DNA of 64,000 nt, taken from the NCBI GenBank assembly GCA_964634815.1, contig CAZWMD010000002.1, forward strand, positions 138,069 to 202,068. Direction: 5' to 3'. The position numbers were made by a program, and so were the translations under genes. The notes under the pieces were generated by a model. The model was not told the origin of the DNA. It searched no databases and worked only from the letters and a program-made list of their open reading frames with translations. The stretch is from JALZVT01 sp964634815. Lineage in GTDB: Bacteria; Pseudomonadota; Gammaproteobacteria; Pseudomonadales; Azotimanducaceae. Position 1 is the first letter of the stretch. Each line of letters opens with the position of its first letter. Shown piece after piece: positions 26,311 through 34,865 of this stretch.

Positions 26311-27315
26311 CTAGCCAGTCAATTCGCGAACGATTGCCAGCCGATCTTCCTTCGCAATATTCGAATAGGCAGCGGCGGTGCGATCAACCAGATCGCCATA
26401 ACGTGCCTGTAATTTGCCGGCAAGAGCGAGGGGTTCAGCAACTACAGCAAACTCGTTGAGCAGACTGTCATCGATCAGGGTACCCATATCGTCCCAGCGT
26501 CCCTGTTTGGACAGAGTATTCAACTCGCCTTGCAACTCACCCGCGCCGATGGAATCGAGCACCGGTTTGTAAGCCGGGGTGGAGCCATAGAACGCGATCT
26601 GTTTGGTCACCAGGCCTCGTGACTGGGCCATCTGTTCTTCTGTTTGCCCGGTAACCACAAACACAGGGTAGGTCACCTCAAAATCTTCCCGACTCTTCCC
26701 AGCCTTGGCGAAGCCACGCTCCAACGCCGGCATAGTGGTTTCGCGCAGATATTTTTCAGTGGTAAAGGCGTGGATCAAAACGCCATCAGCTACCTCACCT
26801 GCAACTTCAGTCATCTTCGGACCCACGGCTGCAAGAAAAACCCGAGGCGCACCAAATTCTGTGTTCTGCGGCGTGAACATCGGTGTCATCAGGGAGTGGG
26901 TGTAGAACTTACCCATGAATTCCAGGGGAGTTCCATCATGCCAATTCGCCCAAATCGCACGCATCGCCAGAATAAACTCCCGCATCCGCGCAGCTGGCGA
27001 ACTCCAGGGCATGCTGAAGCGCTTAGAAATATGCGGCTTGATCTGCGATCCAAGACCCAAAATGAATCGCCCCTTTGATGCGGCATTTAGATCATGGCCA
27101 ATGTTGGCAAGCGTCATTGGACTGCGGGCAAACGCAACCGCAATGGAGGTCATTAGATCAACCCGCTCAGTGTGCTGAGAGGCAACAACCAATGGGAAAA
27201 ATGGGTCGTGAGAGGTCTCAGCGGTGAGAATGCCGCTGTAACCCATTTCTTCCAGTTCTCTGGCCTGAGGCCCTGCCTTCGACAGATCAAAATCAATTCC
27301 ACCATCAACTTTCAT
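26311..27315 (-). CDS. LLM-class oxidoreductase, TIGR03617-like, tandem paralogue 2
   Basis: A 334-residue luciferase-like barrel protein, paralogous to the next gene downstream. Shared landmarks are AFARSPMTLANIGHDLNA, FILGLGSQIKPHISKRF, AAVGPKMTEVAGEVADG and ELNTLSKQGRWDDMGTLI. The N-terminal 30 residues and the C-terminal 30 diverge most, which would change substrate-entry loops rather than the cofactor site. The gap to the paralogue is 50 bases and to the upstream phosphatase gene about 80, so they look like one transcript. A cofactor switch between FMN and F420 cannot be read from the sequence. Confidence 0.88.
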   Translation of the reverse strand: MKVDGGIDFDLSKAGPQARELEEMGYSGILTAETSHDPFFPLVVASQHTERVDLMTSIAVAFARSPMTLANIGHDLNAASKGRFILGLGSQIKPHISKRFSMPWSSPAARMREFILAMRAIWANWHDGTPLEFMGKFYTHSLMTPMFTPQNTEFGAPRVFLAAVGPKMTEVAGEVADGVLIHAFTTEKYLRETTMPALERGFAKAGKSREDFEVTYPVFVVTGQTEEQMAQSRGLVTKQIAFYGSTPAYKPVLDSIGAGELQGELNTLSKQGRWDDMGTLIDDSLLNEFAVVAEPLALAGKLQARYGDLVDRTAAAYSNIAKEDRLAIVRELTG

Positions 27316-27396
27316 TTCTTGTTTTGTCCTCTGCGTTCGTTTTTTTGTTTGTGCGTTTTGTGTCTTGTGCTGTCGAGTACAGTATCGCGGTGTGGA

Positions 27397-28092
27397 TCAC
27401 TGTCCAGTTTGTTCCCCTGGCTGGAGTTGCGTCGAGTCTATGAGGCTATTAAACGGCCCCTCGCCACGCCGATAGTGTTCACACTTAACTGCCTCCAATG
27501 TTGCACTGCCTGCACCCGGTGCAGCAGCGAAGCCCAGTGCATAAACCACATCGTTGGGCTGGCGCACCTGGGCCGCATCGCTACCGCTCAAACCCAGATA
27601 GTGCGCCAAAATCATCTTACCTACGACACCATGGGAGATTATCGCGGTGACGGGTGAAGACAACGTCATAGCCTCTCGCAGGGTTTCGAGCAGCGGCGCC
27701 ACCCGCTGAAGCACGTCTGGCAGGTTTTCACCACCAGGCGGACGGTGGTTCCACCCATCAAATTCCCTTTCGCGCCAAGCGTTTGGGTCTGAGGTCCGAA
27801 TATCGTCCATTGTCAATCCCGACCAGCCGCCACTATCGCGTTCAAGCAGTTCGTCACAAAACTCGAGTTCTGCCTGGATGTATGAATTGATTATATGCGC
27901 GGTTTCTATGGTACGACCCAGCGGGGATACCAGCAGACGTTTCACTCCCTGTCGACGCAACAGCCGCCCGTTCTCGTCAGCCTGACGCTTACCTTTGTCA
28001 GTGAGACCAGAGTCCAACCGCCCCTGCAAGCGAAATTCCTCGTTCCACTGCGTTTGACCGTGGCGTACGACAAAAAGCCTCTGCAGCTCCAT
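27397..28092 (-). CDS. Histidine phosphatase family protein (phosphoglycerate mutase-like)
   Basis: A 231-residue member of the branch-1 histidine phosphatase superfamily. The phospho-histidine is H11 in VVRHGQTQWN. A second arginine is in SPLGRTIETA, and the C-terminal catalytic histidine is in IISHGVVGK. This is the usual PhoE/GpmB-like architecture, which dephosphorylates small phospho-metabolites rather than acting as a true mutase. It begins the minus-strand unit that includes two LLM paralogues and is divergent from htpX. Confidence 0.88.
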   Translation of the reverse strand: MELQRLFVVRHGQTQWNEEFRLQGRLDSGLTDKGKRQADENGRLLRRQGVKRLLVSPLGRTIETAHIINSYIQAELEFCDELLERDSGGWSGLTMDDIRTSDPNAWREREFDGWNHRPPGGENLPDVLQRVAPLLETLREAMTLSSPVTAIISHGVVGKMILAHYLGLSGSDAAQVRQPNDVVYALGFAAAPGAGSATLEAVKCEHYRRGEGPFNSLIDSTQLQPGEQTGQ

Positions 28093-28193
28093 CTGAATCC
28101 GGAAAGCGTAAAATGACAGTTAATTATGAGCCAAGCAGCGCCAAGAAGCCCGCATTCAACCGCCCTTTGGGACTGGTTCCGGTCTCAGAGCAC

Positions 28194-28222
28194 CTTGCAT
28201 TTGGCGATTTTGGCCCCATTAT
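28194..28222 (+). promoter_or_regulatory. Sigma-32-like heat-shock promoter upstream of htpX
   Basis: CTTGCAT (28194-28200) is separated by 13 bases from CCCCATTAT (28214-28222), close to the heat-shock consensus CTTGAAA with a 13-16 base spacer and CCCCATNT. It ends about 78 bases before the htpX ATG, a suitable distance for a leader. Confidence 0.6.
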
Positions 28223-28300
28223 CCGAGTGTGTAAGTCGCGGCGGGCGATCGTTCCCTGACCGACCCCGGACCGCGACCGGACCATTGGAGAAAACGAATC

Positions 28301-29170
28301 ATGATGCGAATTGCTCTGTTTTTGGCCACCAACATGGGTGTGATGCTGATCGCCAGCGTGGTCTTTCGCCTGTTAGGCATCGATCAAATGGTTGGTGGGG
28401 GCATGACCGCGTCGCTGATCTATTGCGCACTGTTCGGCATGACCGGGTCTATCATTTCATTGCTGATGTCAAAGGGCATGGCCAAGCGCTCCTCAGGCGC
28501 CCAGGTCATTGAAAACCCGCAGAACGAAACTGAACAGTGGTTAGTCGACACCACCGCTCGCTTATCGGAGAAGGCCGGCATTGGCATGCCAGAAGTCGCC
28601 ATCTTTCCTTCCTCTGCACCCAACGCCTTTGCGACTGGCTGGCAAAAAAATAACGCCCTGATGGCCGTCAGCGTCGGCCTGCTAAACAACATGAGCCGCG
28701 ATGAGGTAGAAGCAGTTATTGGCCACGAGATCGGCCACATTGCCAACGGCGACATGATCACCCTCGCGCTGGTGCAAGGCATCGTCAATACCTTTGTAAT
28801 CTTCTTTGCGCGGATCATTGGCCAAACCGTCGATCGCGCTGTATTTCGCGGTGATGGATACGGCATGGGCTATTTCATCAGTTACTACGCTGCACAAATT
28901 GTGCTGGGCTTTCTCGCCAACGCCATTGTTATGTGGTTTTCGCGATTCAGAGAATTCCGTGCTGACACGGCCGGTGCCGAGCTTGCTGGCCGCGAAAAAA
29001 TGATTGCTGCCTTGCAAGCTTTAAAAGGACCAGAGGCCGCCCCCTCAGAAATGCCCGACACCCTGGTGGCCTTTGCTATCAGCGGCGGTATGCCTGAGGG
29101 ATTGCGCAAACTGTTCACCAGCCATCCGCCACTGGATGAGCGCATCGAAGCGTTGCGCAACGCAAGCTAA
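28301..29170 (+). CDS. htpX: Membrane zinc metalloprotease HtpX
   Basis: A 289-residue inner-membrane protease that degrades misfolded membrane proteins together with FtsH-type quality control. The zinc motif HEIGH (H142, E143, H146) and the third ligand in FREFRAD (E218) are present. Two transmembrane hairpins (about 4-55 and 157-212) flank the catalytic region, and the C-terminus reads FTSHPPLDERIEALR, as expected for the family. Length matches typical HtpX. A sigma-32-like promoter lies upstream, in keeping with its known heat-shock class. The DUF4396 gene starts three bases after its stop and is probably co-transcribed. Confidence 0.95.
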   Translation: MMRIALFLATNMGVMLIASVVFRLLGIDQMVGGGMTASLIYCALFGMTGSIISLLMSKGMAKRSSGAQVIENPQNETEQWLVDTTARLSEKAGIGMPEVAIFPSSAPNAFATGWQKNNALMAVSVGLLNNMSRDEVEAVIGHEIGHIANGDMITLALVQGIVNTFVIFFARIIGQTVDRAVFRGDGYGMGYFISYYAAQIVLGFLANAIVMWFSRFREFRADTAGAELAGREKMIAALQALKGPEAAPSEMPDTLVAFAISGGMPEGLRKLFTSHPPLDERIEALRNAS

Positions 29171-29173
29171 TCG

Positions 29174-29620
29174 ATGACAGAGGTCGCCTCAACAGTAGAG
29201 TTTCACTGGGGCTGCCGCCATAGCTGGCGTGCGGCATCTACCAACACTCTTTGGTGCTTGCTTGGTTGCAGCATTGGCGACTTTGGCACCATTTTGGCCT
29301 TTCAAACCTTCTCTCCATCGACCCCGGCTTTAATCGTGATGAGTCTGGCCATTGTCATGGGACTCTTGACCAGTATCGCGCTCGAAACCGTTCTGCTTGT
29401 GCGCAGCATGGCCCCCAAAGAGGCCTTCAAGACTGCTGTGGGGATGAGCTTGATTTCCATGCTGGCTATGGAGATTGCCATGAACGGCGTTGACTATTTA
29501 CTGGTCGGCAAGGCTGCCCTCACGTGGTATTCGATTGGGCCAAGTTTGCTCGCCGGTTTTCTTGCGCCATTGCCTTATAACTACTGGCGTTTGAAAAAAT
29601 TCGGCCAGGCGTGTCACTGA
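29174..29620 (+). CDS. DUF4396-family membrane protein
   Basis: A 148-residue polytopic protein with four hydrophobic segments. It opens with a cytoplasmic piece, then the characteristic CLLGCSIGDFGTI, and later SLISMLAMEIAMNGVDYLL. This pattern is the DUF4396 family, some of whose members are annotated as copper- or metal-associated membrane proteins; the function is not established. It begins three bases after htpX and so probably shares the heat-shock promoter, which would link it to membrane stress. Confidence 0.75.
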   Translation: MTEVASTVEFHWGCRHSWRAASTNTLWCLLGCSIGDFGTILAFQTFSPSTPALIVMSLAIVMGLLTSIALETVLLVRSMAPKEAFKTAVGMSLISMLAMEIAMNGVDYLLVGKAALTWYSIGPSLLAGFLAPLPYNYWRLKKFGQACH

Positions 29621-29653
29621 GTTTAGCAGCCCAACTATTCTTCGATCGCTCGA

Positions 29654-30484
29654 TCATTCAGCATCATCCGTACGGTAGTCACCGTATTGCGCATCGCGCT
29701 TGGTAAGGGCCTGGGTTAATCCCTCACGAATCTCTGCTAAATGCGCCTGGGTCGTTTCCGTGTAGGTCGCAAGCGTTTGCATTTCTGTACCCGCTCGAAG
29801 GCCAGCACGGATACCCATCGCATCCATTTGCCGGTGCACCGCTCGCTTGTTGATCTGCTGCAAATCAGTAGGCGTTTTGGCAACCCGCTCTGCAATCGCC
29901 AGCACTTCGTCTTCCAACGTGCTGGCCGGATAAGCGCGGTTGGCAAAGCCACTCTCCGCAGCCTCGGTACCCGACATATGATCGCCAGTCAGCATTAACT
30001 CCATGGAGCGGCGCAACCCAACAATCCAGGGGTAAAACTGATTATCGGGTGGTGAGATGCTGCGCACCACGGGATATCCAATCTTCGCGTCGTCAGCGAC
30101 ATAAACCAGATCACAGGCCGTTGCGAGTTCTGTACCACCCGCCAGACAATACCCATGCACCTGGGCAATAACCGGCTTGGCCAGGTCCCAGATCTGAAAG
30201 AATCCTTCCACAACATGCCGCGGCCAGTTCGCAAGCCCTCCTGCCGTGTAATAGGGCTGGCCCTTGCGGACATCACTTTGCAAGTCGTAGCCTGCAGAGA
30301 AACAGGGTCCCGCGCCTCGAATCAACATGACCCTGATAGAGGGCTCCTGATCAGCTTCCTGCAGTGCCGCAAAGAGTTCAGTACGCAGCTCATTCGATAG
30401 CGGATTGCGCTTGTCTGGTCGGTTGAGGGTGATGCGCCGCACCATAGGGCGAGGCTCATCTACGATAATCTTTTGATACGCCAT
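29654..30484 (-). CDS. Enoyl-CoA hydratase/crotonase family protein
   Basis: A 276-residue crotonase-fold protein. The first oxyanion segment is GPCFSAGYDL. The second is HGYCLAGGTELATACD, which retains the first catalytic glutamate (GGTEL). The second glutamate (QPE position) is absent, with YPVVRSISPP in that place, so simple hydratase chemistry is doubtful. The C-terminal extension (after about residue 235) is longer than in the crotonase at 13158 and ends DYRTDDAE. It follows the LLM gene by seven bases on the minus strand, a clear two-gene unit, which suggests both act on one CoA-bound or related substrate. Confidence 0.85.
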   Translation of the reverse strand: MAYQKIIVDEPRPMVRRITLNRPDKRNPLSNELRTELFAALQEADQEPSIRVMLIRGAGPCFSAGYDLQSDVRKGQPYYTAGGLANWPRHVVEGFFQIWDLAKPVIAQVHGYCLAGGTELATACDLVYVADDAKIGYPVVRSISPPDNQFYPWIVGLRRSMELMLTGDHMSGTEAAESGFANRAYPASTLEDEVLAIAERVAKTPTDLQQINKRAVHRQMDAMGIRAGLRAGTEMQTLATYTETTQAHLAEIREGLTQALTKRDAQYGDYRTDDAE

Positions 30485-30491
30485 CGTGACC

Positions 30492-31499
30492 CTACTTCAA
30501 TGAGAAGTTTGCAGCGGTGAACGCATTAAAGGTGCGCTCAACCTGCTCCGGCGTCGCGCCCCCCAGAGGCGCAATAATACTGGTATGCACCCCGCCATCC
30601 GCATCCGACTGGATGCGTTCGCGAATCTCATCTTCGTTACCGATAATTCCGATCTCATCGATCATCTCATCCGTCATCGCACCAGCCGTAGCGACGCGAT
30701 CTTTTGCGGCCCAACCGGCATTGATGGAGTCTGCCGCCGAATCGTAGCCCGCCCAGGCGAGAAACTTGTTGTATACCGGTGTGGCGTAGTAAGGACCAAA
30801 ATTCGCCCGAAACAGATCTCGACCGGCTTTCTTGTCATCGGTGCACAGCACCATCGCCCGATTAACCACCTCAACCGAAGCGGGGTCTTTGCTTGCAGAC
30901 TCAGCGCCGCGCTTAACCGCGTCCATCATTTTGGGGAGTGCACTCTTGGGCCACAAATTGAAAATAACGCCATCCCCGGTGGCCGCTGCCATCTCAATCA
31001 TCTTGGGACGCAACGCGGCGATGTAAATCGGCGGTGGATTGTCCAGTGGTGGCTGCCTGTAACCTTTTGACGACATGGTTTCGAGGTCTGTGAAATTCGA
31101 TTTTTCGCCAGTGAGCATCGACCGAACCATGATGGCGGTTTCCTTGACCCGCGTTAGCGGCCGATCCAGCGGGATACCATTCCACTGGCCCATGATCGTC
31201 TGGCTCGAAGAGCCAATACCCAACACAAAACGACCCGGCAAAACCTGTGAAATAACGTTGGTGGTGGCAGCGAGCACTGCAGGCGTTCGCGTGTAAACGG
31301 GCGTAACGGCCACGCCAAATCGGGCTGTAGAGCTGTAATGGCCAACCGCCGCAATCTGTGTGAGCGTATCTGGCGCTCCCGCATCGGCAAACCAGACATC
31401 TGGATAGCCGTTATCTTCCGCCCATTTGATGCGCGCGATACTGTGCTCAAGTTTCGGGCCGGCCGGTAGGGTTACCGCTAGTCGTTTTGTGAGTGTCAT
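30492..31499 (-). CDS. LLM-class oxidoreductase, F420-dependent-like
   Basis: A 335-residue luciferase-like barrel protein distinct from the tandem pair. Blocks include KRLAVTLPAGPKLEHSIARI, ADAGAPDTLTQIAAV, GRFVLGIGSSSQTIMGQWNG and PPIYIAALRPKMIEMAAATG. The pattern GxGSSS followed by GxP matches F420-type LLM enzymes that bind a phosphate-bearing cofactor. It is the first gene of a two-gene unit with a crotonase (gap of seven bases) and is divergent from the phosphotransferase gene at 31595. Confidence 0.85.
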   Translation of the reverse strand: MTLTKRLAVTLPAGPKLEHSIARIKWAEDNGYPDVWFADAGAPDTLTQIAAVGHYSSTARFGVAVTPVYTRTPAVLAATTNVISQVLPGRFVLGIGSSSQTIMGQWNGIPLDRPLTRVKETAIMVRSMLTGEKSNFTDLETMSSKGYRQPPLDNPPPIYIAALRPKMIEMAAATGDGVIFNLWPKSALPKMMDAVKRGAESASKDPASVEVVNRAMVLCTDDKKAGRDLFRANFGPYYATPVYNKFLAWAGYDSAADSINAGWAAKDRVATAGAMTDEMIDEIGIIGNEDEIRERIQSDADGGVHTSIIAPLGGATPEQVERTFNAFTAANFSLK

Positions 31500-31594
31500 T
31501 GTTCATCTCCCCAGAGTTCATCTGCTTTTCCCCAATCATACTACCCGGAGCCCGCGCGCAGGTATAATGATCAACCGATCAAGGAGCCATGTTA

Positions 31595-32647
31595 ATGAGC
31601 GACGTAGAAATTACCGCCGTCCGCGATGCACACAAATTCGACGAGGCAGCACTAGAAGCCTATATGGCAGTAAACGTAGACGGTTTTAGTGGCAACCTCA
31701 GCGTAAGGCAGTTCGAAGGCGGTCAATCCAATCCCACGTTTCAACTGCATGCAGGCGACACCCGCTATGTGCTACGCAAGCAACCTCCAGGCGAGCTACT
31801 GCCCAGTGCGCACCAGGTTGATCGGGAATACCGGGTTATGAACGCTCTGGCCAATTCGAGCGTGCCTGTGCCAAAAATGTACTGCCTGTGCGAAGACACA
31901 GAGGTAATTGGTACGAAGTTCTACATCATGGAAATGATAGAGGGCCGTCTGTATACCGAAAACCAGCTTCCTGACTGCAGCCCGGCAGACAGGAGAGCCA
32001 TGTTTCTCGATCTTGCTCGAGTTATGGCTGAGTTGCACAAGGTTGATCCCATTGCCTGTGGTCTGGAAACCTTTGGCAGACCCGGTAACTACTACAGTCG
32101 TCAGATCGATCGCTGGACCAAACAGTACATCGCCAGCAAAACAGAACAGATCGATGCGATGGATGCACTCATCGAATGGCTTCCTGCAAATCTGCCGGAA
32201 GAGTCTGGTGCCATGATCGTGCACGGCGACTACCGGATGGGCAACGTCCTGTGGCATCCGAGTGAACCACGGATTGTTGCTGTGCTGGATTGGGAACTGT
32301 CAACCCGCGGCGACGGACTTGCTGACCTGGGCTATCTTTGCCAGGACTATCACGGCGAAGGCTACGAAGACCCTGGTCTTGTCGGCGTGGATCTCGCCGC
32401 GCTGAATATTCCGACCGAAGAAGAATTTGTCGCGCACTACTGCAAACACGCGGGCCGCGACACAATAGAGAACTGGACGTTCTATCTCGCGTACAACATG
32501 TTCCGCAGTGCCGGCATCACCCAGGGTGTGTACAAACGTGGTATCGATGGCAATGCCAGTTCTGAAAAAGCATTGCAGTACAAAGATATGGCGCGACAGC
32601 GCAGCGAACGCGCCTGGCTGCTGCTGCAACAGCGCGGCCTGGCTTAG
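31595..32647 (+). CDS. Phosphotransferase family protein (aminoglycoside phosphotransferase/ACAD10-11-like)
   Basis: A 350-residue kinase-like-fold protein. The start is placed at ATG 31595 because AAGGAG at 31581-31586 is eight bases away; the ATG at 31589 would be only two bases from it. Catalytic landmarks: VHGDYRMGNVLWHPS (Brenner-type HGD loop), AVLDWELSTRGDGLADLG (metal-binding DWE) and an N-terminal FEGGQSNPTFQL glycine loop. Similar proteins in bacteria and the N-terminal part of human ACAD10/11 phosphorylate 4-hydroxyacyl-CoAs for degradation, so a role in hydroxy-fatty-acid catabolism fits the neighbouring LLM and crotonase genes. TATAAT occurs at 31563. Confidence 0.85.
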   Translation: MSDVEITAVRDAHKFDEAALEAYMAVNVDGFSGNLSVRQFEGGQSNPTFQLHAGDTRYVLRKQPPGELLPSAHQVDREYRVMNALANSSVPVPKMYCLCEDTEVIGTKFYIMEMIEGRLYTENQLPDCSPADRRAMFLDLARVMAELHKVDPIACGLETFGRPGNYYSRQIDRWTKQYIASKTEQIDAMDALIEWLPANLPEESGAMIVHGDYRMGNVLWHPSEPRIVAVLDWELSTRGDGLADLGYLCQDYHGEGYEDPGLVGVDLAALNIPTEEEFVAHYCKHAGRDTIENWTFYLAYNMFRSAGITQGVYKRGIDGNASSEKALQYKDMARQRSERAWLLLQQRGLA

Positions 32648-32694
32648 AGACTCTGACCAGGTACCTCAGAGAAACGGCATGAAGCGCTCACCCC

Positions 32695-33048
32695 GTGCTT
32701 GAGCTACTGCATGCACTGGCCATACGTCTGGCCTGGCTGCGCCCCATTTCGGTGCTCGCTATCGTGGGTTTTGGCGGTTTATTCACTTACGCTGTTGTTA
32801 CAGCAGATGCACCCGAGAGCTTTTTAACCTCCGGGCTTGTCGGCGCAAGCTGGGCGCTTTTGCTCTCGATGTTTCTGTCGTTTTTCCAAACACTTCCCGG
32901 CGAGCCCAATGCGCAGCACACTTTTCGACAACGAACAGGCAGGCGCCTAAGACGTTTCGGCTACAGTTTACTGGCATTGGCAACACTGATCCTAAGCATC
33001 GGCGTAATTGTGATGACAACCAAACTAATACAATCAGGCAACACCTAG
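32695..33048 (+). CDS. Small membrane protein upstream of the export operon
   Basis: A 117-residue protein from a GTG start with three hydrophobic segments (about 16-34, 45-62 and 85-108), separated by a basic linker (TFRQRTGRRLRR). I recognise no family. It lies 47 bases after the phosphotransferase gene and 44 bases before the ABC-like gene on the same strand, so it could belong to either unit. The weak ribosome site and GTG leave the start uncertain. Confidence 0.6.
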   Translation: MLELLHALAIRLAWLRPISVLAIVGFGGLFTYAVVTADAPESFLTSGLVGASWALLLSMFLSFFQTLPGEPNAQHTFRQRTGRRLRRFGYSLLALATLILSIGVIVMTTKLIQSGNT

Positions 33049-33092
33049 CTAATGTTTGCGTCAGCGCCTGTCCGAGCTGCTAAACTTCAACC

Positions 33093-34865
33093 ATGGAATC
33101 CAACCACATCCCGGATGGACCGCCGCCTGCCACACTTTCTGACATTCGGCGAGTTTATGCATTTCTAGGATATCTGCTAAAACCGGAACGACGGTTTGTA
33201 AGCCTTGGACTGCTATACGGATTAGGTATCGGCATACTGTCTTTGGCGACGCCAATTTCGGTCCAGATGCTGATTAATACCGTTGCCAATATTGGTCTTA
33301 CCACTCCTCTCGTTGTTTTATCTGTAACTCTCTTTGTGCTGTTATTGCTCGCTGGCCTTCTGAGCGCACTGCGCATTCATATTATGGATCTCTTCGGACG
33401 ACGGTTTTACGCGCGAATGATGTCCGAGATCACGTTGCGATCACTTTATGCGCGCAACCCCTACTTTGATGATGAAAATCAGGGGCCTCTATTCAATCGA
33501 TACTTCGACATCATCAACGTACTTAAAGCCCTGCCTAATCTTGTTGTCGGCGGCTTCACCATCGTGCTGCAGATGCTGGTTGGCTTTGTGTTGGTGTCGA
33601 TGTACCACCCCATGTTTTTTGGATTTAACCTGGTGTTGCTGCTGGCCACTTGGCTGATTTGGGTACTTTGGGGTTCTCGCGCAATACGCAGCGCTGTTGC
33701 TTTGTCACATCAAAAACACGAGGCCGCTGCCTGGGTAGAGAGCCTCGGCGGTGCAAACAGCTTCTTCAAATCATCCCGGCAGATAGAACTCGCTGTTGAT
33801 CGTGCCGAGGGGTTAACCGCCAAGTACGTGCGCCAGCATCAGCTACATTTTCGTCACCATTTTGCCCAAACCATCGCCTTTCTGTTCATCTACGCCCTGG
33901 CAAGCGCCGCTCTGCTAGGCATCGGTGGCTGGCTGGTGATTCAGGGAGAGCTTTCTCTGGGGCAATTGGTAGCTGCCGAACTGGTCTTGTCGGCCGTGTT
34001 TGTCGGTCTGTCGCAACTGGGAATCTATCTTTCCTACTTCTACGATCTCTGTGCTGCGATCGATGAGCTATCGCTGTTTTACAACATCGAGCTGCGCGAT
34101 CCAGGTGGTGATCAGTGGCAAATTCCTGATCGCGCCGGTCTCGCGTTTGTCGAGCTGCGTGGCACAGCTCGCGGTGAGGCAGCACGCCTTAACTTCGAGC
34201 TGGAACCAGGTGCTCGTGTTCAGGCTCACGCCGTCGACGCCGGCTTGCAGCGCTTTGCCACAAAAATACTGAAACGCTACGAACAACCCGCAAGCGGTTA
34301 CGTAACCCTGGGTGGGGCGGACATCGCAGGACTGTCTATGGCAAGCCTTGGCCGTGCCATTCAAGTGCTTGATCGCCCAGGCGTTGTTGAGCTGTCGATC
34401 CGGGAGTTTCTGCGCTACAGCGCCGACGACGCACCTGCCGACAAGCAACTTGAGGTACTATCCATAGCCGGCTTAAGCCCAACTATAGCCCAGCTTCCAA
34501 AGGGTTTGGACACTCAGCTGGGCGCAACAGGATGGCCACTGGGCACCGCAGAGGTGATGCAGCTCAAGCTGGCGGGGGCCCTGCTGGCAAAGCCCTCGGT
34601 ACTTATACTCAATCAACTCTATGATCTGGTGAATCCACAGGTCCTGAAGCGATCGCTTGATTACCTGCAGCGCGACTCCACCAGTACCGTATTGTGTTTT
34701 TCTAATCGCGATGATGTCGACGGCTACGACAGTTTCCTGTTCCTGAACCGAGACCAGCAAACGAGCTACCCAACCTACGCTCAGATGATGCAAACAGAGG
34801 GTCGCGAGGTACTCGGCGAACCCAGTTTGAATACCGATCCAGACTCTGAGGGGGTCAGATCATGA
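33093..34865 (+). CDS. ABC exporter-like protein with a degenerate, probably inactive ATPase domain
   Basis: A 590-residue half-transporter of type I secretion layout. The transmembrane domain (about 30-325) has six helices. The nucleotide-binding region (about 348-570, coded 34134-34802) keeps the overall order and length of the ABC fold but none of the catalytic residues. In place of Walker A there is AHAVDAGLQ (378-386) with no glycine-lysine loop. The LSGGQ signature reads LGTAE (483-487). Walker B is VLILNQ (503-508), so the aspartate is N and the glutamate Q. The switch histidine is replaced in FSNRD (536-540). No ATP hydrolysis is expected. The frame is intact, so this is not simple decay. 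The gene overlaps the HlyD-like gene by four bases. Confidence 0.88.
   Translation: MESNHIPDGPPPATLSDIRRVYAFLGYLLKPERRFVSLGLLYGLGIGILSLATPISVQMLINTVANIGLTTPLVVLSVTLFVLLLLAGLLSALRIHIMDLFGRRFYARMMSEITLRSLYARNPYFDDENQGPLFNRYFDIINVLKALPNLVVGGFTIVLQMLVGFVLVSMYHPMFFGFNLVLLLATWLIWVLWGSRAIRSAVALSHQKHEAAAWVESLGGANSFFKSSRQIELAVDRAEGLTAKYVRQHQLHFRHHFAQTIAFLFIYALASAALLGIGGWLVIQGELSLGQLVAAELVLSAVFVGLSQLGIYLSYFYDLCAAIDELSLFYNIELRDPGGDQWQIPDRAGLAFVELRGTARGEAARLNFELEPGARVQAHAVDAGLQRFATKILKRYEQPASGYVTLGGADIAGLSMASLGRAIQVLDRPGVVELSIREFLRYSADDAPADKQLEVLSIAGLSPTIAQLPKGLDTQLGATGWPLGTAEVMQLKLAGALLAKPSVLILNQLYDLVNPQVLKRSLDYLQRDSTSTVLCFSNRDDVDGYDSFLFLNRDQQTSYPTYAQMMQTEGREVLGEPSLNTDPDSEGVRS

Noticed and set aside
31563..31568. 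TATAAT upstream of the phosphotransferase gene as a definite promoter
   Set aside because: The spaced -35 position reads ACTACC, unlike the consensus; kept only as a remark.
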